From Prevotellaceae bacterium UBA1720 (GTDB taxonomy: Bacteria > Bacteroidota > Bacteroidia > Bacteroidales > Bacteroidaceae), in the NCBI GenBank assembly GCA_002317475.1, contig DCIS01000121.1, forward strand, positions 2,347 to 14,172: 11,826 nucleotides of DNA, in the 5' to 3' direction. The notes beneath the pieces are model-generated. The model searched no databases. It had not been told where the DNA came from and saw only the letters and a list, made by a program, of their open reading frames with translations. Every line of letters begins with the position of its first letter. The first letter of the stretch is position 1. Below, one piece after another: positions 1 to 4,564 of this stretch. The translations under genes were made by a program, and so were the position numbers.

Positions 1-15
1 CAACAAGACAATAAG

Positions 16-996
16 ATGAAAGAAATACGTTGGGGATTCATAGGTTGCGGCGAAGCAACGGAGAAAAAGAGCGGACCAGCCTTTAGTCTGGTGCCCGGTT
101 CACGCGTGGTGGCTGTCATGAGCCGTAACCGCGACAAGGCCAAGTCCTACGCCGAGCGTAATGGCATACCCCATTGGTATGACAATGCCATGGATCTGGT
201 CTGTGATCCCGATGTCAATGCCGTTTACATCGCCACCCCACCCTCATCACATGCCACCTACGCCATCATGGCCATGAAGGAAGGCAAACCCGTCTATATC
301 GAGAAACCATTGGCAGCAACCTACCTCGACTGCCAGCGCATCAACCATGTCTCCGAGGAAACGGGTGTCAAGTGCTATGTGGCCTACTATCGTCGTTATC
401 TTCCCTATTTCCAGAAGGTGAAGGAATTGGTAGATCATGGTGCTATTGGCGAGGTACTCAACGTACAGATACGTTTTGCTGCCCCACCACGTGATCTCGA
501 CTACAACAAGCAGGATCTGCCCTGGCGTGTACAAAAGGACATTGCCGGAGGTGGTTATTTTTACGACCTCGCACCCCATCAGCTCGACCTCCTGCAGATG
601 ATCTTTGGTCCCATCACCCGCGTCCATGGATTCTGCGATAATCGTGGAGGACTTTATCAGACGGAGGATACCGTCAGTGCCTGCTTCATGTTCCACAGCA
701 AGCTCCCCGGTTCCGGTTCATGGTGTTTTGCAGCACATGAAAGTGCCAAGACTGACCGTATCGAACTTATTGGTACGAAGGGACAGATATGCTTCTCCGT
801 CTTTACCTACGAACCTATCGCCCTCCATACCCTCTCCGGACGTGAGGAGATACACGTCGAGAATCCCCAGCATGTCCAGCTCCCTCTCATCAAGAATATC
901 GTCGAGGAGCTCCAGGGCATCAATTCCTGCACCTGCGACAGTGTCTCCGGTACTGCCGTCAACTGGGTCATGGACCGCATCCTCCGAAAACTATAA
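16..996 (+). CDS. Gfo/Idh/MocA family NAD(P)-dependent oxidoreductase
   Basis: A 326-aa cytoplasmic dehydrogenase of the Gfo/Idh/MocA family, which oxidises or reduces sugars, inositols and related polyols with NAD(P). The N-terminal Rossmann fold opens with GFIGCGEAT (residues 7-15), a variant of the GxGxxG/A nucleotide loop. The family hallmark EKP is at 96-98, with K97 the expected catalytic lysine. GGGYFYDLAPHQLD (178-191) is the usual substrate-site segment, carrying the expected catalytic D184 and H188. Length is normal for the family. There is no signal peptide. ATG at 16 is the first in-frame start and sits just upstream of the Rossmann strand, and only 15 bases of upstream sequence are visible, so its promoter or operon partner may lie outside the window. 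The substrate cannot be read from the sequence. The next gene starts 91 bp downstream, beyond a repeat array. Confidence 0.9.
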   Translation: MKEIRWGFIGCGEATEKKSGPAFSLVPGSRVVAVMSRNRDKAKSYAERNGIPHWYDNAMDLVCDPDVNAVYIATPPSSHATYAIMAMKEGKPVYIEKPLAATYLDCQRINHVSEETGVKCYVAYYRRYLPYFQKVKELVDHGAIGEVLNVQIRFAAPPRDLDYNKQDLPWRVQKDIAGGGYFYDLAPHQLDLLQMIFGPITRVHGFCDNRGGLYQTEDTVSACFMFHSKLPGSGSWCFAAHESAKTDRIELIGTKGQICFSVFTYEPIALHTLSGREEIHVENPQHVQLPLIKNIVEELQGINSCTCDSVSGTAVNWVMDRILRKL

Positions 997-1006
997 CAGT
1001 AGCAAT

Positions 1007-1087
1007 AATTCTTAATTCTTAATTCTTAACTTTTAATTTTTAACTTTTAATTTTTAACTTTTAATTTTTAACTTTTAATTTTTAATT
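1007..1087 (+). repeat. Heptanucleotide tandem array, AT class (11.6 units)
   Basis: This is an uninterrupted period-7 array. Three AATTCTT units are followed by AACTTTT and AATTTTT alternating four times as an exact 14-mer, then AATT. It fills the space between the oxidoreductase stop and the ATG of the next gene, ending on the base before that ATG. The same 14-mer recurs at 2683-2715, and a reversed, more diverged copy is at 8765-8817. It could be an intergenic satellite, an A/U-rich translation-initiation leader, or both. Confidence 0.9.
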
Positions 1088-1912
1088 ATGTTGTACAGAA
1101 GCCTGTTTTCCATCCTCTTGTGTCTTCTGTCTGTATGCCAGACAGGTGCTGCTGAGAGGTCGGATCACCCTCAGGCACAGGAAGGTAGACCGTGCGTTAT
1201 CACTTCTCGCTACGAAGGGGCTGACGTCTACCTTGATGGTAAAAGGGTTGGTGTCTGCCCGCACCATTGCATACTGCCCACCGGAACCCATTGGGTCTAT
1301 GCTGTCGAGGATGGACAGACCTCCTCTATCACCCATGTCAAGGTCAAGAGGGGCGAGAACGGCGTTCTTAGTGTCCAGCTTATTTTTCATGATTTCATAG
1401 ATCTTGCGTTGCCCTCAGGTACCATGTGGGCCACTTGTAATGTTGGGGCTGATAGGCCCGAGGAATACGGACAGTACTTTGCCTGGGCAGAGACTCGTCC
1501 CACAGGGGAGGATACCACTTCGGAATACACTTTCAAGAGTAAGATGACACCACGCGATGACGCAGCCTTTGTTCATTGGGGATCCCAATGGTGCATACCT
1601 TCCCTTGATCAGTTGAAGGAGTTGGTGGACAAGCGTTACACCATCCCCCTTTGGACCGTGGTGGGTGATGTCAACGGACTGCTCGTCAAGAGTCGTAAGA
1701 ATGGGAACAGCATCTTCCTGCCTGCTGGTGGGTATAGCAACAATGGCACTCCCTCTGAACTCAATAAGGTTGGCAACTATTGGTCTTCCAATGGAGGTGG
1801 TTCCTTCACCAATGCTGCCTTCGAACTGTTCTTTTATGACAATGAGATTGATGTCGACTTCTGTGACCGCATCTATGGCAGAAGCATACGTCCGGTACTA
1901 AATACCAAATAA
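1088..1912 (+). CDS. Secreted PEGA-domain / FISUMP-like protein
   Basis: A 274-aa exported protein. Residues 1-22 are a hydrophobic signal sequence ending at GAA; the Cys at 17 (LSVC) is a poor lipobox, so a lipoprotein is possible but not favoured. Residues 36-80 resemble a PEGA domain (ITSRYEGADVYLDGKRVG), a small surface-associated beta domain. Residues 103-272 match the Fibrobacter-succinogenes-major-paralogous (FISUMP/DUF1566-like) type: DLALPSGTMWATCNVGA, EEYGQYFAWAET, WGSQWCIPSLDQLKELV, NSIFLPAGGY, NYWSS and a C-terminal GRSIRPV. The family is abundant in gut Bacteroidales and is thought to act at the cell surface, but its biochemical role is unknown. No promoter is visible in the repeat-filled gap upstream, so it may be cotranscribed with the oxidoreductase. 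The ATG directly follows the AT array. Confidence 0.82.
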   Translation: MLYRSLFSILLCLLSVCQTGAAERSDHPQAQEGRPCVITSRYEGADVYLDGKRVGVCPHHCILPTGTHWVYAVEDGQTSSITHVKVKRGENGVLSVQLIFHDFIDLALPSGTMWATCNVGADRPEEYGQYFAWAETRPTGEDTTSEYTFKSKMTPRDDAAFVHWGSQWCIPSLDQLKELVDKRYTIPLWTVVGDVNGLLVKSRKNGNSIFLPAGGYSNNGTPSELNKVGNYWSSNGGGSFTNAAFELFFYDNEIDVDFCDRIYGRSIRPVLNTK

Positions 1913-1926
1913 TCCATCTCCTTACC

Positions 1927-1975
1927 TTGAACTTGGAACCAGAAACTTGGAACCAGAAACTATAAACCTATAACC
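1927..1975 (-). repeat. Heptanucleotide tandem array, GTTTCT class (7 units, inverted)
   Basis: Seven consecutive 7-mers: TTGAACT, TGGAACC, AGAAACT, TGGAACC, AGAAACT, ATAAACC, TATAACC. On the minus strand they read as GGTTCCA/AGTTTCT, matching the GTTTCTA/GGTTCTG array at 7472-7570. The array begins 15 bp after the stop codon of the PEGA/FISUMP gene. Confidence 0.8.
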
Positions 1976-1991
1976 TCATCGATAGTGCCTT

Positions 1992-2058
1992 CGTTGTGAC
2001 ACCGTAGTGCGTCCGTAGCAAATTCGATAATGCACGTACACACTACGGTATCACAACG
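1992..2058. repeat. 18-bp inverted repeat, 17/18 matches
   Basis: Left arm CGTTGTGACACCGTAGTG (1992-2009) pairs with right arm CACTACGGTATCACAACG (2041-2058), with one mismatch and a 31-nt spacer. A further CACTACGG at 2063-2070 lies exactly 22 bp after the one at 2041-2048, giving inverted and direct copies of the same core. No T-run follows on either strand, so an operator-like role is more likely than a terminator. Confidence 0.8.
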
Positions 2059-2182
2059 TTGTCACTACGGACAAGGACATGACACGGATATTAAGCAGTG
2101 GACAGAAAGTTCAGAAAAATCTGAGTTAACCTCACTGTTTTGGATTTAGACATGATTATCAGCCTGTTAGTATTCATTTAAC

Positions 2183-2224
2183 CCAATTCTATCCTCACTT
2201 TAATCCAATTCTATCCTCACTTTA
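2183..2224 (+). repeat. Two direct 20-bp repeats at 22-bp spacing
   Basis: CCAATTCTATCCTCACTTTA occurs at 2183-2202 and again, identically, at 2205-2224. The 22-bp period equals about two helical turns, so both copies face the same side of the DNA. Related TAACCTCAC or TATCCTCAC cores appear at 2127, 2340 and, inverted, at about 2301-2309. Such phased repeats are typical of regulator or replication-initiator sites. Confidence 0.8.
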
Positions 2225-2577
2225 TCATCACCTTCTTGCCAAACAAGCGCCCATTTTCTTTGGCCACTACCTAAATCCTCATCAGCTTACAATCATGTTA
2301 GTGAGGATAAAGTGGGGTTAAACGTTGGGTTAATCAGGTTAACCTCACCATTTAATATTATTGGTATTCAATATGTTACGTTAAAATGGTTAGGTTGATA
2401 ATATAAAGAATTTAGAGCGCTCAAATTCTCAATTATTTCATGACTTGTTTTAACATGACATCAATTTCAGGTAAAATGTGTATTGTAAGTATCAGATACT
2501 GTGAAAAATACTAACGTTTATTGAACTAATGCTTTTAGATGACATTTTTTAATCTACAAAAAAGTATGTTTCAAATC

Positions 2578-2589
2578 TGACAATTGTCA
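2578..2589. promoter_or_regulatory. Perfect 12-bp palindrome TGACAATTGTCA
   Basis: TGACAATTGTCA is fully self-complementary and looks like a site for a dimeric regulator. A second palindrome, AGTATC-A-GATACT, lies at 2488-2500. Neither is followed by a T-run, and no gene start lies nearby, so the regulated promoter, if any, is not identified. Confidence 0.35.
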
Positions 2590-2601
2590 CGTATAATACA
2601 A

Positions 2602-2675
2602 AAACTATCATATTTTTGCTCGTTCACCTGTTTCATCCTATCACTTTTTGTTCCAAACTATCATATTTTGTTCGT
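2602..2675 (+). repeat. Repeated CTATCATATTTT motif, three copies
   Basis: AAACTATCATATTTT is found at 2602-2616 and 2655-2669, each followed by a T/G-rich tail ending in TCGT. A degenerate copy (CCTATCACTTTTTGTTC) lies between them at about 2637-2652. The set ends a few bases before the AT heptad array. Function is unknown; binding sites are the simplest reading. Confidence 0.6.
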
Positions 2676-2682
2676 AGGGCAT

Positions 2683-2715
2683 AACTTTTAATTTTTAACT
2701 TTTAATTTTTAACTT
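2683..2715 (+). repeat. Heptanucleotide tandem array, AT class (4.7 units)
   Basis: AACTTTT/AATTTTT alternate over 33 bp, identical in sequence and orientation to the 14-mer at 1028-1083. The array overlaps the end of the minus-strand gene at 2702-3547 and supplies its final codons (V-K-N) and its TAA stop. Confidence 0.9.
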
Positions 2716-3547
2716 CCTCGCTCTTCCTCCACGCCCTCATGATGTCGGTCATCTGCAGGCCCTTGGGGAAGTTGCCGTAGTGGCCGTGCTTGCAGCGGGT
2801 GAAGAAGTGGTCCAGATCCTGCATCGTGTGCTCGGGTGCCTGCCACAGTATCTCGCGTGCTATGCGTTCCAGTTTCTCGGCCTTCAGTCCCTTGCGTGAG
2901 GTGTTCAGCGCCTCGCCCAGACGGTAGAGTTTTTTGATCACGACGCGTGTCGTGGCCGTAGTGCCGATGCGGTAACCCCACCATTTAAGCGTTAGGTCTG
3001 GCTTCTTTATTGCTTCATTAGCAGCAGCAATAGTCTCTGCAGATACCGGATAATGCGCATCCAGCCATGCTCCGAGTGCTCTCCAATCCGCCTCTTCCCC
3101 ATCATCAGCGGTCTTTCTTCGTGTGTCATTGTTATTCTGTTTTTTAATACGTTCAACTCTTCTTGCCCACCCTCTCATCAGTGCCATCCAGTCCCTGATT
3201 TTGCGATTTTCCTTTAGGACCCAACCGTTCGTCTCGTAAAAATCATAGAACTCCTGAGCGGTAAAATCCGTTATATTCAGTTCCTGGTGATATCTTTCAA
3301 CCATCTCGAAAGAAGGAGTGAAAAAAGATACTTTTTTGGTTTTTTTCTTATCATCATTATCATCAACTTCTTCTTTTTCTTTTTCTTCTTCTCTTAAAGG
3401 AGTGTGGGGAAACATCTCTTCTTCTTTTTCGTTGTCTTCTTTGCTATCATAGCATATAATATCATAGCATAATCCCTTTCGTCTTGCCTCCTTCATTCTT
3501 GTCACGTCCTTCATAATCTCTGAGGACACATACATCATTCTTCCCAT
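2702..3547 (-). CDS. Putative replication-accessory-like protein of mobile-element type
   Basis: A 281-aa soluble protein without signal peptide or membrane segment. Residues 36-73 are a highly charged Glu/Asp/Lys linker. Residues 94-130 (FTAQEFYDFYETNGWV, then KIRDWMALMRGWARR) resemble the segment F-x-x-F-x-D-F-Y-E-x-x-G-W-x-x-x-x-x-x-x-x-D-W-x-x-x-x-R-x-W that ends many Bacteroidales phage and plasmid replisome-organiser or DnaD-like proteins. Residues 244-275 (DLDHFFTRCKHGHYGNFPKG) recall a second motif seen in Bacteroidales replication helpers. By analogy it may bind DNA or load a helicase, but no catalytic motif is visible and the assignment rests on pattern memory. ATG 3547 lies about 27 nt after the expected start of transcription from the 3581-3588 promoter element. 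The 3' end runs into the heptad array. No integrase or mobilisation gene is near, so this may be a remnant. Confidence 0.55.
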   Translation of the reverse strand: MGRMMYVSSEIMKDVTRMKEARRKGLCYDIICYDSKEDNEKEEEMFPHTPLREEEKEKEEVDDNDDKKKTKKVSFFTPSFEMVERYHQELNITDFTAQEFYDFYETNGWVLKENRKIRDWMALMRGWARRVERIKKQNNNDTRRKTADDGEEADWRALGAWLDAHYPVSAETIAAANEAIKKPDLTLKWWGYRIGTTATTRVVIKKLYRLGEALNTSRKGLKAEKLERIAREILWQAPEHTMQDLDHFFTRCKHGHYGNFPKGLQMTDIMRAWRKSEEVKN

Positions 3548-3580
3548 ATTGCCTTTGTGTTATTTTATAATTTAACACTG

Positions 3581-3588
3581 CAAAGGTA
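3581..3588 (-). promoter_or_regulatory. Promoter -7 element TACCTTTG for the 2702-3547 gene
   Basis: TACCTTTG on the minus strand matches the Bacteroidetes -7 consensus TAnnTTTG and lies 33 bp before the start codon. No clear TTTG occurs at the -33 position; that position falls in the T-run and stem of the terminator hairpin at 3600-3641. Confidence 0.6.
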
Positions 3589-3599
3589 CGAATAGTATG

Positions 3600-3641
3600 A
3601 AAAAGGGTGGTGTCACTTTTGCTAGGAAAAGTGACACCACC
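3600..3641 (-). terminator. Rho-independent terminator of the 65-aa HTH gene
   Basis: A perfect 15-bp stem (3606-3620 with 3627-3641, core GGTGGTGTCACTTTT) with a 6-nt loop is followed on the minus strand by C and five T. It lies about 50 bp past the stop of the small HTH gene, and its tail abuts the promoter of the next minus-strand gene. Confidence 0.85.
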
Positions 3642-3690
3642 TTGAGGTGATTTTTAACATAATTTTACCTTTTCGGGCGTTTTCATTCTG

Positions 3691-3888
3691 TCATTTCCAG
3701 AAATCTTCTTCGTGGATACCCAGTTCGTAGCATACGTAGTCCACGGCACGAGGAGGCAGAAGCTTTTGCTTCTTGCTTACCACGCCCAACTGCTTCAATG
3801 CCTCACGGTGGCTCTGGATCCAACGACTGAAGGTGCGGTCACTCATGCCTGCCGCCAAGGCTAACTCAAATTTCATTCTTGCTTTCAT
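3691..3888 (-). CDS. Small HTH-like protein (DUF4248-like)
   Basis: A 65-aa protein from the ATG at 3888. The sequence MKFELALAAGMSDRTFSRWI (residues 5-24) looks like a helix-turn-helix of the kind seen in small Bacteroidales proteins near VirE/DUF3987 primase genes. The C-terminal part (KLLPPRAVDYVCYELGI) resembles the conserved LPP..V..I....GI segment of that group. The reading frame stays open upstream to an ATG at 3966 (91 aa), but that extension is encoded by one arm of a 23-bp hairpin and looks non-protein-like, so I prefer the internal start. An ATG at 3915 is also possible. The expected role is DNA binding, perhaps regulation of an element it once belonged to. It is monocistronic, with its own promoter (3978-4008) and terminator (3600-3641). 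Confidence 0.6.
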   Translation of the reverse strand: MKARMKFELALAAGMSDRTFSRWIQSHREALKQLGVVSKKQKLLPPRAVDYVCYELGIHEEDFWK

Positions 3889-3910
3889 AGTGGGTAATTG
3901 GTTTTTAAGA

Positions 3911-3969
3911 AACATGAATGGCCGCTCAGCGAAGCATCTCACTTTGTTCGCTGAGCGGCTATTCATGTT
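3911..3969 (-). promoter_or_regulatory. 23-bp 5'-leader hairpin upstream of the small HTH gene
   Basis: Arms 3911-3933 and 3947-3969 pair over 23 bp with a single G-U wobble and a 13-nt loop. Given the TACCTTTG element at 3978-3985, transcription should start near 3971, so the hairpin would form the extreme 5' end of the mRNA. Possible roles are mRNA stabilisation, translational control, or an operator palindrome bound by the encoded HTH protein. Confidence 0.75.
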
Positions 3970-3977
3970 AAACTTTA

Positions 3978-4008
3978 CAAAGGTACGAAATATTTACGAT
4001 ATATGCAA
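3978..4008 (-). promoter_or_regulatory. Bacteroidetes-type promoter of the small HTH gene
   Basis: On the minus strand TTG (4006-4008), 20 nt, TACCTTTG (3978-3985) fits the TTTG-N19-21-TAnnTTTG arrangement. The predicted start falls just before the leader hairpin. Confidence 0.75.
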
Positions 4009-4019
4009 GAATATTTATC

Positions 4020-4132
4020 CAAAGTTATCCGCCAATGTCCGCCATATCACGCCAATTTCGTGTCGGAATATCGTAACTTTGTAGCGGAATTCCTTAGGGA
4101 GGCATTACGAAGGCATTACGAAGGAATGACGG
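4020..4132. other. Divergent TAACTTTG elements around helically phased repeats
   Basis: TAACTTTG appears on the minus strand at 4020-4027 and on the plus strand at 4074-4081, both with weak -33 elements. Between them are three 10-bp units at 4029-4058 (CCGCCAATGT, CCGCCATATC, ACGCCAATTT). Beyond the plus element are three 11-bp units at 4100-4132 (AGGCATTACGA twice, then AGGAATGACGG). The spacing of one helical turn suggests protein-binding arrays. From 4133 to 4236 I see nothing further. A plus-strand transcript from about 4088 to the hairpin at 4245-4273 is possible but unproven. Confidence 0.5.
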
Positions 4133-4236
4133 ACTCCTGACGAAGGCTGACTGATTAACAATACCTAGAACCGTATATGATAGAATGCAAATGGTAAACA
4201 GACTTTACATCCGTCTTGTGATTTGGGAAAATAAGG

Positions 4237-4273
4237 AAAAAAAGAATGAGGCATCCCAATTAGGTACCTCATT
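4237..4273 (-). terminator. Terminator of tRNA-Thr, possibly bidirectional
   Basis: AATGAGG (4245-4251) pairs with CCTCATT (4267-4273) around a loop. On the minus strand the stem is followed by C and seven T (4237-4243), a good intrinsic terminator 30 bp past the tRNA 3' end. On the plus strand TTTACTTTTTG follows, so it may also stop transcription from the left. Confidence 0.8.
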
Positions 4274-4302
4274 TACTTTTTGTATTCAAAAAAAGACTTT
4301 TG

Positions 4303-4375
<73 letters not shown>

Positions 4376-4386
4376 AAAAGCGAATG

Positions 4387-4418
4387 CAAAGGTAGCAAGA
4401 ATTTCCGAAAAGAACAAA
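4387..4418 (-). promoter_or_regulatory. tRNA-Thr promoter
   Basis: TTTG (4415-4418), 20 nt, TACCTTTG (4387-4394) on the minus strand is a near-ideal Bacteroidetes promoter, placing the transcript start a few bases before the mature tRNA 5' end at 4375. Confidence 0.85.
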
Positions 4419-4467
4419 AATTTATTTGCTTTATTTATCACTTAACCCAAAATACTATGCCCTAATC

Positions 4468-4498
4468 TTTGATTAGAAAAGTTTTTTCCGTAACTTTG
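4468..4498 (+). promoter_or_regulatory. Promoter of the GH2-CE12 unit
   Basis: TTTG (4468-4471), 19 nt, TAACTTTG (4491-4498) matches the Bacteroidetes consensus. The expected start is near 4505, leaving a leader of about 60 nt before ATG 4565. Confidence 0.82.
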
Positions 4499-4564
4499 TA
4501 TCAAATTCCAAAACATAGATCATATTGATCGCTTACTTGCAGTTTATACGCTCATAAATCTAAA

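Larger units (their letters stand above)
1976..2682. other. Gene-free region rich in short repeats and palindromes
   Basis: I see no credible gene in these roughly 700 bp. They hold an inverted repeat pair (1992-2009 with 2041-2058), a 22-bp-spaced direct repeat (2183-2202 and 2205-2224), five TAACCTCAC/TATCCTCAC-like motifs between 2127 and 2349, perfect palindromes at 2488-2500 and 2578-2589, and a repeated CTATCATATTTT motif near the right edge (2602-2675). This density resembles a protein-binding control region or a decayed iteron array. The adjacent minus-strand gene resembles a replication accessory protein but reads away from this region, so the link is unproven. Confidence 0.6.

Noticed and set aside
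3773..4084. A 103-aa plus-strand open frame across the small HTH gene and its leader
   Set aside because: It is the complement of the HTH gene, the hairpin and the promoter; it has no protein-like pattern.
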